64,000 nt of DNA from Nostoc carneum NIES-2107 (lineage in GTDB: Bacteria; Cyanobacteriota; Cyanobacteriia; Cyanobacteriales; Nostocaceae). Position 1 is the first letter of the stretch, and each line of letters begins with the position of its first letter. The DNA lies in the NCBI GenBank assembly GCA_002368155.1, contig AP018180.1:4657014-4721013 (forward strand), written 5' to 3'. Shown piece by piece: positions 44,125 through 54,173 of this stretch. The translations under genes were made by a program, and so were the position numbers. The notes under the pieces are model-generated. The model did no database searches. It had not been told where the DNA came from and saw only the letters and a list, made by a program, of their open reading frames with translations.

Positions 44125-44351
44125 GAATACTTTTCTCGTAATTCAGAAAATACTTGAGATGATGGTTCTCCAATAGCTGTTTTGCAATTAATATCTTGCA
44201 ACCTTTGGTTTAATTCTGTATCCCAAGCAGTTTCCAGATTATCATCTATCTCTTCATCTAGAGAATGAATTAAAAAGTAGGCAATTTCAGCACGTTCTTT
44301 TGCAGAAAGTTGAGAAAGTTCGAGTTTAAGTTTTTCTGCAGTTTCACTCAT
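44121..44351 (-). CDS. Antitoxin of the addiction-module component family
   Basis: A 76-residue acidic protein (SETAEKLKLELSQLSAKERA, then EIAYFLIHSLDEE). This matches the small addiction-module antitoxins that precede ParE-like toxins. The frame opens at 44369, but the second Met (44351) gives the usual N-terminus. Translation is coupled to the toxin by the 4-base overlap. Confidence 0.8.
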   Translation of the reverse strand: MSETAEKLKLELSQLSAKERAEIAYFLIHSLDEEIDDNLETAWDTELNQRLQDINCKTAIGEPSSQVFSELREKYS

Positions 44352-44408
44352 ACTTTGGAGTCTTCCCAAGGATTATAAAATTGGCTCAATTATCTGATCG
44401 TAGCTCCT

Positions 44409-44624
44409 CTACTCATGATTTAGGGAAGTTTCAGCATTCAAAGCTTCTAACATGATATTGGCAGCCTCTACCGCATCATAGGGAGACCAAACAGGATATG
44501 ATGCACCGGATTTTATTAAATTATTTTCTTCATTTGCTAGCTCGGCAGCCAAAAGTTGAATAACCTGGAGTTTATCTACGCGATTAAGTCTGCGTAATTG
44601 TTCCACTAATTCAGTAGATACCAT
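44409..44624 (-). CDS. Small antitoxin-like protein without a partner toxin
   Basis: A 71-residue protein (LVEQLRRLNRVDKLQVIQLL, then YPVWSPYDAVEAANIMLEAL). It resembles a widespread cyanobacterial small-protein family often found as a possible antitoxin. I am not certain of the family. An upstream start at 44678 is possible. It lies just ahead of the toxin-antitoxin pair. Confidence 0.55.
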   Translation of the reverse strand: MVSTELVEQLRRLNRVDKLQVIQLLAAELANEENNLIKSGASYPVWSPYDAVEAANIMLEALNAETSLNHE

Positions 44625-44758
44625 TGTTAAGCAAGGGTGTTTATTGGTTGATATCCATTTTAAGAATAACCTGTACAAGCATAATTTCGCTTGGCTTGTA
44701 ATGATCTGAAAGTGCGATTCCTATATCTGGCTACGCCTACGCAAAAGCTGTTTTCGAT

Positions 44759-44989
44759 ACTACAATTGCTGTTTCTGACACTACAATTGCTGTTTTTTAT
44801 ACTACAATTGCTGTTTCTGACACTACAATTGCTGTTTTTTATACTACAATTGCTATTTCTGACACTACAATTGCTGTTTTTTATACTACAATTGCTGTTT
44901 TTGCGATCGCAAAAGCTATATTTGATACTACAATTGCTATTTTTGAGACTACATTTGCCGTTTTTTATACTACAATTGCTATTTCGGGA
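44759..44989. repeat. Tandem array of eleven 21-bp units in an alternating 42-bp pattern
   Basis: Units ACTACAATTGCTG+TTTCTGAC and ACTACAATTGCTG+TTTTTTAT alternate from 44759. One unit in the 44885-44926 block has been replaced by TTTTGCGATCGCAAAAGC-type sequence containing a HIP1 site, yet keeps the length. Every unit has the palindrome CAATTG. The open frame across it encodes only a leucine/phenylalanine heptad and is rejected as a gene. Confidence 0.9.
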
Positions 44990-45072
44990 GTCGCCAAAAT
45001 AGCTTTTGAGGCAAGATTTGCTATTTTGGCGGTGTTAGGCAAAGAGCATAGGATGTCAATTCACAGTTAAAT

Positions 45073-48000
45073 TTATACTGTTACACCTTCCAATTCTTCA
45101 TCTGTTAACTCATACAATTGGCGTAATTTATCTAACTTATCTTGATCGGCTTGCCAGAAACCCCGCCCATGCGCTTCTAACATTCTGCCCACAATATTGC
45201 GGAATGCTTCCGGATTTGCCTTGCGTAACTTCTCCGCCATCTCTGCATCTAGGGCGTAAGTATCCGCAGCTTGGTCATATACCCAATCATCAGTAAAATC
45301 CGCAGTACCGCCCCAACCAATTAACGCCGTCATGCGTTGGGAGATTTCAAACGCACCACCAGAACCTTGATTAGCCATAGCTTGCGCCCATTTGGGATTG
45401 ACTAATTTTGTGCGGTACTCCATTCGCAGTAAATCATCTAAGTTGCGGGGTGTGGTGTCTTTAGAAAAACTTTCGACAAAACTGGTTGTAATTTTTTTAC
45501 CACGCTGTTTTTCTGCGGCTTTCTTTAACCCGCCAGTATTGGCGTAATATTCTTGAATATCGGTAATGCCATATTCTACCGAATCAATTTCTTGGACAAT
45601 GCGATCGCTTGTTTTCAATAAAGTATTTAATACTTCCGGCCTAGCCTGTCCTTTATCTTGTCTCCCATAGCTGAAAACATTGCGGCTTTGCCAAGTATTA
45701 CCTAACTCTTCACCGGATTCCCAATTTCCATCAACAACTTGATCATTTACCAAAGAACCAAAATCTCCGGCTGGGTTAGAAAATAATCTTGCAGAGACAT
45801 TTTCTACACCTTGCGCCTTTAAAGCTAAAGCGTTTTTCCGAATAAAATTCTCCTCTTCCGGTTCCTCAGCTTCCGCAGCCCGTTGAAATAAATCATCTAA
45901 TAATTCGATGATATTGACAAAACTATCGCGGAAAATTCCTGAGAGATTTCCTAACACATCAATCCGGGGATGTCCTACTTCAGTTAAAGGTTTTAACTCA
46001 TAACGAACAATTCTCCCCGTTCCCTCCTTTACAGGTTCAGCACCAACTAATTCTAATAGAATCCCCAAGGATTCACCCTTAGTTTTAATCGCATCTAAAC
46101 CCCATAACATTACCGCCACAGTTTCCGGATATTTGCCATGTTCTTGTAAATGCTGGGCGATAATTTTTTGAGCAATTTCTCTACCTCTTGCATAAGCCGC
46201 AGGTGAAGGCATTCTATAAGGATCTAAAGCATGAATATTTCTCCCTGTAGGTAACACACCCGGCCCATCTCTTAACAAATCACCACCAGGTGCAGGTGGA
46301 ATATATTCACCATTCAAACCTCTTAATAAATTCGTTAACTCTTCCCTAGATTGTACTAACAAATCTCTTATTTCTTCCCCTTCGCGCCCTTCTCTTCTTT
46401 GCAGTTCTTCCCCAAAATAAGCTTCTAAATAAGCCGCCAACTTTTCCTCATCAGGTTCCTCACCCAAAGTATGTAAACCAGAAGAAAATAACCGACTTTC
46501 TAAAACCTGCAAATACTCATACAACTTCACCAAATAGTCATCAAAAACATGAGAACTAAACATTCTCACATTTTCATAACTAAAAGGAATACCCAATTTT
46601 TTCGCATCTGCTAAAGGACAATCGGCTTCTAAACCAGTGTCTATAATTTTTGTACAAATAGCTTCCTTCAGGGCGTAATTCTTTTGCGGGTCTTCTCGAT
46701 ACTCAGAAATTAAATCTCTCAGCGCCAACAATTCCTTATACAACCCAGCACGACCATAAGGCGGCACATTATGAGAAATTAACACCCCATAACCGCGACG
46801 CTTTGCCAAAATCGACTCCGAAGGATTATTCGCCGCATATATATATAAATTAGGAATATCTCCTAACAAAATATCCGACCAAGAATAACCCGTATTACCT
46901 AAAGGAGAACCAGGTAACCATTCCACAGTTCCATGCATTCCAAAATGCACCACAGCATCAGCTGCAAATTCATTTTGTAGCCATTTATAAAAAGCCGCAT
47001 ATTGAGGATGGGGAGTTAAATCTCTCTCAAACATTAACCGCATCGGGTCACCTTGTAAACCCAAAGGTGGCTGTACACCTATCCAGATATTTCCTAACTG
47101 TACGCCCCCAATTTGAAACTCATCACCATAGGTTTTAATCCCCGTCCCTGTAAGAGATTTCCATTGTTTTTCAATCCGAGAACTGCGGAGATAGCCTAAC
47201 CATTTTTCCAGCGTCCGCACATTCACAGTATTAACCGCCGATTCACGCCGATTCACGCCGCTATCTATCTGCGTTAATCCGTGTGCATCTGCAGTTTTAA
47301 TCTCTTCATCTGCTTCCTTTACCCAGCGAATTAATTCTTCTCCATCATCAGGTAAATCTCCAACTGCATAGCCTTGTTTTTTCAATGCATCTAAAAACTT
47401 CAACAAGCTGCGCGGCACATTTAATAAAGCGGCTGTCCCCACAGCCCCATAACCAGGAGGAAAGCCATATAAAATAATTGCAATCTTCCTTTCCGATGCA
47501 GGTTTTTGGCGTAAATTAATCCAGCTTTTCACCCTACCAATTAATCGCTGTACCCGTTCGGGAACTAAATAAATATCTTCACCAACTAAACCGCCAAGGG
47601 GAACCGTATCAATCGCCCCATCTAATTCAGGTAAAGCGTATAACACTACACTTTGTAAACCACCAATACCTTGACGCGTCCAAGAATAAATATCTTGAAT
47701 TAATAACGGTGCTGCAACAAAATAAGGGACATTTTTCGCTGTCAAAATACGTTTAGCAACTTCTACCTGTCGCCCTGCTTCCATTGAACCAGCCGGGCCA
47801 CCAACTAAAGGAAAACCAATTGTAGAGACTATCGCATCAACTTTCACCGCTTCCTTTGAAAGCGACGGAGTTTCATTATTACCAAGTTCTCTTTGCTGAA
47901 TTTCATAATCGGTTGTCATCCAATCTCTAACAGCCACGTGTCCTTCCACACCATTAATAAAAATTGGTAAAGGAATTAACCCAGCCGCTTCAAAACGGCG

Positions 48001-48759
48001 AATTAATTGCGGAATATATGGTTGTTTTGTAATAACGTGTTTGCGATAAAGGAGAATACCAACTACCGGATTTTGAACTTGGAATTGCTGCTGATACCAT
48101 TCTAAATACGCCTTTGGCGATTCAAAAAAGCCTTGATAATCTGGATGCAATAATCCCATATTGGGAGTTTCCACAGGCGCAGGAATATCGCCAACTTTTA
48201 ACCCCAAATATTTTTCCGCTATTGTCCAAAATAATGCTGCAACATTTTCAGGGCCGCCAGCATTCCAATAACCATAAATAATTAACCAGTTGCGTAAATC
48301 TTGCACCTTCTGCACTGGCACATATTTGAGTAATTTCGGCCCTACCTTTAAAAAGCTAATATAACCAGCGAGTTTATCTTCTTCTCTACCGTTACTAAAT
48401 TTATCCAGAATGAATTTTACAGGCTTAGGCATACCTTTGGGTTTATCGCCAATGGCAAAATCGCCCAGCTTGGTTAAACTCATCAATTCCAAAGCCGACT
48501 CAAACACCAAGCGGATGGGAATTTGGGAGATGTGATCGCGCAACCACAAAACCTGGTCATAATCAAATAGCAAGCTGCCAAAAAATACCTCAGCGTCTTG
48601 GAGTGCTGTTTCTACTTCCTGGCGCTTGGTGGTAATATCGCGATCGCTAAACACGCGAATGTCCAACTCAGAACAACGCGAGTTAGCTAAAAAAGCTGCT
48701 TTTCTGTACAAATCAGCGTTAAAGGATTCAAACCCAGCAATCAAGACGATGCGTTTCAT
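45073..48759 (-). CDS. chlH: Magnesium chelatase subunit H
   Basis: A 1,228-residue protein, the porphyrin-binding catalytic subunit that inserts Mg into protoporphyrin IX with ChlI and ChlD (not in this window). It is recognised from the CobN/ChlH fold and nearly invariant stretches such as GIKTYGDEFQIGGVQLGNIW, HFGMHGTVEWLPGSPLG and AANNPSESILAKRRGYG. Around residues 485-512 an extra stretch (TADAHGLTQIDSGVNRRESA) lies in a normally shorter linker; its DNA contains a tandem GATTCACGCC repeat. The frame is unbroken. Confidence 0.95.
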   Translation of the reverse strand: MKRIVLIAGFESFNADLYRKAAFLANSRCSELDIRVFSDRDITTKRQEVETALQDAEVFFGSLLFDYDQVLWLRDHISQIPIRLVFESALELMSLTKLGDFAIGDKPKGMPKPVKFILDKFSNGREEDKLAGYISFLKVGPKLLKYVPVQKVQDLRNWLIIYGYWNAGGPENVAALFWTIAEKYLGLKVGDIPAPVETPNMGLLHPDYQGFFESPKAYLEWYQQQFQVQNPVVGILLYRKHVITKQPYIPQLIRRFEAAGLIPLPIFINGVEGHVAVRDWMTTDYEIQQRELGNNETPSLSKEAVKVDAIVSTIGFPLVGGPAGSMEAGRQVEVAKRILTAKNVPYFVAAPLLIQDIYSWTRQGIGGLQSVVLYALPELDGAIDTVPLGGLVGEDIYLVPERVQRLIGRVKSWINLRQKPASERKIAIILYGFPPGYGAVGTAALLNVPRSLLKFLDALKKQGYAVGDLPDDGEELIRWVKEADEEIKTADAHGLTQIDSGVNRRESAVNTVNVRTLEKWLGYLRSSRIEKQWKSLTGTGIKTYGDEFQIGGVQLGNIWIGVQPPLGLQGDPMRLMFERDLTPHPQYAAFYKWLQNEFAADAVVHFGMHGTVEWLPGSPLGNTGYSWSDILLGDIPNLYIYAANNPSESILAKRRGYGVLISHNVPPYGRAGLYKELLALRDLISEYREDPQKNYALKEAICTKIIDTGLEADCPLADAKKLGIPFSYENVRMFSSHVFDDYLVKLYEYLQVLESRLFSSGLHTLGEEPDEEKLAAYLEAYFGEELQRREGREGEEIRDLLVQSREELTNLLRGLNGEYIPPAPGGDLLRDGPGVLPTGRNIHALDPYRMPSPAAYARGREIAQKIIAQHLQEHGKYPETVAVMLWGLDAIKTKGESLGILLELVGAEPVKEGTGRIVRYELKPLTEVGHPRIDVLGNLSGIFRDSFVNIIELLDDLFQRAAEAEEPEEENFIRKNALALKAQGVENVSARLFSNPAGDFGSLVNDQVVDGNWESGEELGNTWQSRNVFSYGRQDKGQARPEVLNTLLKTSDRIVQEIDSVEYGITDIQEYYANTGGLKKAAEKQRGKKITTSFVESFSKDTTPRNLDDLLRMEYRTKLVNPKWAQAMANQGSGGAFEISQRMTALIGWGGTADFTDDWVYDQAADTYALDAEMAEKLRKANPEAFRNIVGRMLEAHGRGFWQADQDKLDKLRQLYELTDEELEGVTV
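47226..47303. repeat. Intergenic-type repeat carried in frame inside chlH
   Basis: Includes two GATTCACGCC units and TCTGCGTTAATCCGTGTGCA, words that look like cyanobacterial intergenic repeats (compare TTTATCTGCGGG near 16560). It encodes the extra stretch of about 20-26 residues in the chlH linker. Confidence 0.5.
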
Positions 48760-49096
48760 GCCGTAAGCTACGAAATACTTCTTTACTTTGATCTTAAACG
48801 GGCTGGCAAGCTGATTGCAGAATATCTACCTCGTGGCGAGAATTAACGGGACTTCCAGCTAAAAAAATATACTATTGCTAGGGGTAGTAGGGCACAGCCT
48901 TGCCCTCTAGAATATATTGATGTGTAGCAAACATGATTGGAATTGGCATTAGATAGAGCGATCGCAAAATAGAAAAGCTGCGATCGCTGAGTAAACACAC
49001 AATAAGTACCTAAACAGAATTATTAAATGCTCTTTTTTTCTCTCCCCTGTTCCCTCTCTCCAGGAATTTAATTTTGCACAACTACTGATTGGGTAA
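48760..49096. other. Intergenic region between por and chlH
   Basis: Contains a reverse copy of the palindromic repeat at 5757-5806 (48882-48935) and a HIP1-based hairpin: AGCGATCGCA (48957-48966) pairing with TGCGATCGCT (48979-48988), 10 bp, 12-base loop. The hairpin follows por and may mark its 3' end, though without a T run. The chlH promoter should lie between 48760 and about 48880. Confidence 0.55.
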
Positions 49097-50649
<1,553 letters not shown>

Positions 50650-51750
50650 ATGAACTCAGATAATCCCTTAGTTTCGGTGATCATACCTGCCTATAATGCA
50701 GAGAGATTTATAGGTAAAACATTAAAGTCTGTTTTAGCTCAAACATATATCAATATTGAAGTTTTAGTAGTTGATGATGGTTCTGTAGATAGAACTGCTG
50801 AAATCGTTGCATCCTTTGCTCAAATAGACAATCGCGTGATTTTAATTAAGCAGCCAAATCAAGGTGTAGCCATTGCACGCAACACAGCTATTGCTAAGTC
50901 TATAGGAGAATATATTGCCCCTATAGATGCTGATGATATCTGGTATCCTCAGAAATTAGAAAAACAAGTTAAATGTTTCTTAAACTCTGATTCATCTGTA
51001 GGATTGGTTTATACTTGGTCAGTTTTGATTGATGAATATGATGCTATTATTGACCATTTCAATATTAATATTAGCAGTATAGAAGGTGAAGTATATAAAA
51101 AGCTTTTATATATCAATTTTCTGGGAAATGCTAGCGTACCACTCATCCGTCGAGTTTGCTTTGAAAAAGTAGGAGGCTACCATACTCAACTAAAACAGCA
51201 TAGCGCTCAAGGATGTGAAGATTTAGATATTTATCTACGAATTGCCGAACATTATCAGTTTCGTGTCGTGCGCGAATTTTTGATTGGCTATCGTCAGGTA
51301 ATTGGCAGTATGTCTAAGTCATATATATCAATGGAAAAGTCTTATGACTTAGTGATGAAATCTTGTCAGCAGAGACATCCAGAAATACCCAATTATATAT
51401 TTTATTGGTCTGCTAGCTATTTTCGATACTATCTAGCAAGAGAAAGCTTTAAATCTGAACAATTTAGGGATACTATTCTTTACCTTTACAAGGCTGTCGA
51501 ATTAGATGCCACATTGCTTTTACATCAAGATTTCTATGCATTATTTATTAAGATAATTATTAAACAGCTATTTAAAGATTTAATTTGTCAAAGTAATTAT
51601 ACTGATTGGTTGAATTTTTACAGAGAAAAAGTAAAAGTTAGATTTCATCATCAAAATGAAGTGAGCAACATTAATCGGATAAAAATTAAAAATATCAGCT
51701 TTTTCAGCATTTATAATCTGATTTGGCACGAAAGATTTTTTAGCTTGTAA
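50650..51750 (+). CDS. Family 2 glycosyltransferase
   Basis: A 366-residue GT-A-fold transferase. N-terminal VSVIIPAYNAERFIGKTLKS, VVDDGS (about residues 40-45) for the nucleotide and IDADDIW (about 95-101) for the metal/UDP-sugar. The C-terminal 150 residues are helical and unassigned. It opens a cluster for assembly or decoration of a surface polysaccharide. The sugar is unknown. Confidence 0.85.
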   Translation: MNSDNPLVSVIIPAYNAERFIGKTLKSVLAQTYINIEVLVVDDGSVDRTAEIVASFAQIDNRVILIKQPNQGVAIARNTAIAKSIGEYIAPIDADDIWYPQKLEKQVKCFLNSDSSVGLVYTWSVLIDEYDAIIDHFNINISSIEGEVYKKLLYINFLGNASVPLIRRVCFEKVGGYHTQLKQHSAQGCEDLDIYLRIAEHYQFRVVREFLIGYRQVIGSMSKSYISMEKSYDLVMKSCQQRHPEIPNYIFYWSASYFRYYLARESFKSEQFRDTILYLYKAVELDATLLLHQDFYALFIKIIIKQLFKDLICQSNYTDWLNFYREKVKVRFHHQNEVSNINRIKIKNISFFSIYNLIWHERFFSL

Positions 51751-51873
51751 CAAGTAATATTAATATTAATTATTTTTATAACTTCAATGATAATCTGTAC
51801 TTTACCAACTTGCAATCTGCTGTATCAAATAAACTGTAATTTTGCTGATGTCATTTAGTAGGAAGCCTCTGAT

Positions 51874-53169
51874 ATGTCTAATACAGCAATTAAAGTTGAA
51901 AATGTCAGCAAAAAATACATTATTGGACATCAGCAGCAGGGACAATCTCAATATAAATCTTTGAGGGAAGTAATTAGTAATAGAGCTAAAGTCTTAACTA
52001 GAAAATTATTGCACATGAATAGAGAAATATCTAATCCCAACCGTGAAGAATTTTGGGCATTGAAAGATATTTCTGTGGAAATTAAGCAAGGAGATAGAGT
52101 TGGGATTATCGGGCGTAATGGCGCTGGTAAGTCAACTTTATTAAAGATATTAAGTCGAATTACAGAACCCACTCATGGCAAAATTTATATCAAAGGTAGA
52201 ATAGCAAGTTTATTGGAAGTTGGTACTGGTTTTCATCCAGAGTTGACAGGAAGAGAAAATATTTTTCTGAATGGTGCAATTTTGGGTATGAGTAAGATAG
52301 AAATTAAAAGAAAATTTGATGAAATTGTAGCTTTTGCAGAAGTTGAAAAGTTTTTAGATACTCCTGTGAAACGTTATTCTTCTGGAATGTATGTGCGCCT
52401 AGCTTTTGCTGTGGCTGCTCATTTAGAACCAGAAATTTTAATTGTAGATGAGGTATTAGCAGTAGGCGATGTACAGTTTCAGAAGAAATGTTTAGGGAAA
52501 ATGGAAGATGTATCAAATATTGAAGGAAGAACTGTAATTTTTGTGAGTCACAATATGGATGCGATTCAGCGATTATGTAACCAATGTCTACTTTTAGAAT
52601 CTGGTCAATTGCTGATGCAAAGTGATACTGCTAGCGTTGTTCAACAATATCTTTCTAAAAATTTGTACCAGGCTTCACCGAATACTTGGATTGATGTCTC
52701 AACTGTAGAGAGGTTCGGTACTGGAGAAGCAAAATTTTTAGCAGTTCAATATAGTAGCCTAAATCAAGCAATAGGATTTAAACCATATTCCAATGGTTCT
52801 TTAGAATTTTTATTAAAAATTGCATCAGATGAAACTTATGCGATTAATAGTTTAGGAGTTAGCTTGCGGAACCATAGTGGCTCAGTATTAGTAAATGCCG
52901 ATATAATTTCTATTGGCAAAACTATCAAGCTGAAACCAGGCGAAAATTTAGTCAGGATTAAAATTGACAAATTATATCTTAATCCGGGAATTTACTTTTT
53001 GGGTTTATGGTTAGACAAATTGGGAACAAGTAGCGCTAATGATGCTTTAGACTATATAGAATTTGCCTGCGAGATTGAAGTAGTAAATTTGGAATATTAT
53101 TCTCATGAATGGGGAATACAGGCGATTGGGCCTGTTGTTTGTAATTTCTCATTAATAGAAGATGAGTAG
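51874..53169 (+). CDS. Polysaccharide ABC exporter ATPase (Wzt-like)
   Basis: A 431-residue ATPase. Walker A GRNGAGKST (residues 80-88), Q-loop region, signature YSSGMYVRLAFAVA (about 168-181) and Walker B ILIVDEVLAVGD. Residues about 265-430 form a beta-rich Wzt C-terminal domain that in O-antigen exporters reads the end of the glycan. No Wzm permease is in the window, so the partner is encoded elsewhere. It lies between glycosyltransferase genes. Confidence 0.88.
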   Translation: MSNTAIKVENVSKKYIIGHQQQGQSQYKSLREVISNRAKVLTRKLLHMNREISNPNREEFWALKDISVEIKQGDRVGIIGRNGAGKSTLLKILSRITEPTHGKIYIKGRIASLLEVGTGFHPELTGRENIFLNGAILGMSKIEIKRKFDEIVAFAEVEKFLDTPVKRYSSGMYVRLAFAVAAHLEPEILIVDEVLAVGDVQFQKKCLGKMEDVSNIEGRTVIFVSHNMDAIQRLCNQCLLLESGQLLMQSDTASVVQQYLSKNLYQASPNTWIDVSTVERFGTGEAKFLAVQYSSLNQAIGFKPYSNGSLEFLLKIASDETYAINSLGVSLRNHSGSVLVNADIISIGKTIKLKPGENLVRIKIDKLYLNPGIYFLGLWLDKLGTSSANDALDYIEFACEIEVVNLEYYSHEWGIQAIGPVVCNFSLIEDE

Positions 53170-53208
53170 GTTTGAAGTTGCTGTTACTCAAAGCTAGGTT
53201 AACTTCTT

Positions 53209-54105
53209 ATGAAGAATCAGCCTTTAATTTCAATTATTATTCCTTTCTTCAACAATGAGAATTTCTTAGAGGAAGCAATAGAAAGTGTAATTTCGCAAAC
53301 TTATACAAATTGGGAAATTTTATTAGTAGATGATGGTTCTAGCGATACTAGTACTGCAATCGCTCAAAAATATGCTGCTAAATATGTTCGTAAGATTTTT
53401 TATTTAGCACATGAAAATCATCAAAATAAAGGTAAAAGTAGTTCGCGTAATTTGGGTATATCTCATGCAAAAGGTGAATATATAACCTTTTTGGATGCTG
53501 ATGATATTTTCTTACCATTAAAACTAGAAAAACAAATAACTATTTTACAGTCTCAACCTGATGCTGTGATGGTTTATGGTAATACCTTATATTGGTATAG
53601 TTGGACAGGCAATCCAGCAGACAAACAACGGGACTATATTCCAGAACTGGGAATTAAGAATAATAGCCTAATTCAGCCGCCATCATTGCTACTAATTTTA
53701 TTAGGTGATAAGGGTACTGTTCCTTGTATTTGTAGTTTTTTGATAAAACGTAAGTTCGTGGATAATATTGGTGGTTTTGAAGAAAGTATCCAACATCTTT
53801 ATGAGGATCAAGTCTTCTTAGCCAAAGTTTTTCTGAATGCACCTGTATTTGTTGAGGATGGATGTTGGGAAAAGTATCGTCAGCGAGATGATTCTAGTTG
53901 GCACATTTCATTGTACACAGGTGAAGATGAGCGGGCGCACTTAATTTTTCTCAATTGGCTAGAAACATATTTAAGTGAACAAGAATGTAAAGATGCAGAG
54001 ATAAAGCGAGTTCTGCAAAAACGTTTATTCGCCTATCGCTATCCAATATTTTCAAAAATATCAAAGCGCTTTCAAGACCTTGTAGGAAAGATGAAAGTAC
54101 TTTGA
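53209..54105 (+). CDS. Family 2 glycosyltransferase
   Basis: A 298-residue GT2 enzyme (ISIIIPFFNNENFLEEAIES, LVDDGSSD, FLDADDIFLP). It is closely related to the N-terminal half of the next gene, sharing the HQNKGKSSSRNLG and VMVYGNT regions, so the two arose by duplication. It starts 39 bases after the ABC gene, consistent with one operon. Confidence 0.85.
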   Translation: MKNQPLISIIIPFFNNENFLEEAIESVISQTYTNWEILLVDDGSSDTSTAIAQKYAAKYVRKIFYLAHENHQNKGKSSSRNLGISHAKGEYITFLDADDIFLPLKLEKQITILQSQPDAVMVYGNTLYWYSWTGNPADKQRDYIPELGIKNNSLIQPPSLLLILLGDKGTVPCICSFLIKRKFVDNIGGFEESIQHLYEDQVFLAKVFLNAPVFVEDGCWEKYRQRDDSSWHISLYTGEDERAHLIFLNWLETYLSEQECKDAEIKRVLQKRLFAYRYPIFSKISKRFQDLVGKMKVL

Positions 54106-54173
54106 TAATCTACAAAAATAATTAAATACGATTGTTTAATTTTAGTTTATTAAAATTCCCATATCCCACCCAA

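Noticed and set aside
44691-45002. Open frame of 103 codons with leucine/phenylalanine heptads
   Set aside because: A by-product of the 21-bp array; the composition is only a translation of the repeat and no start signal is seen.
49064-49080. Single TTGCACA near the 3' end of por
   Set aside because: Only one half-site, no second copy at the N4 spacing, and it is downstream of the gene; not an L box.
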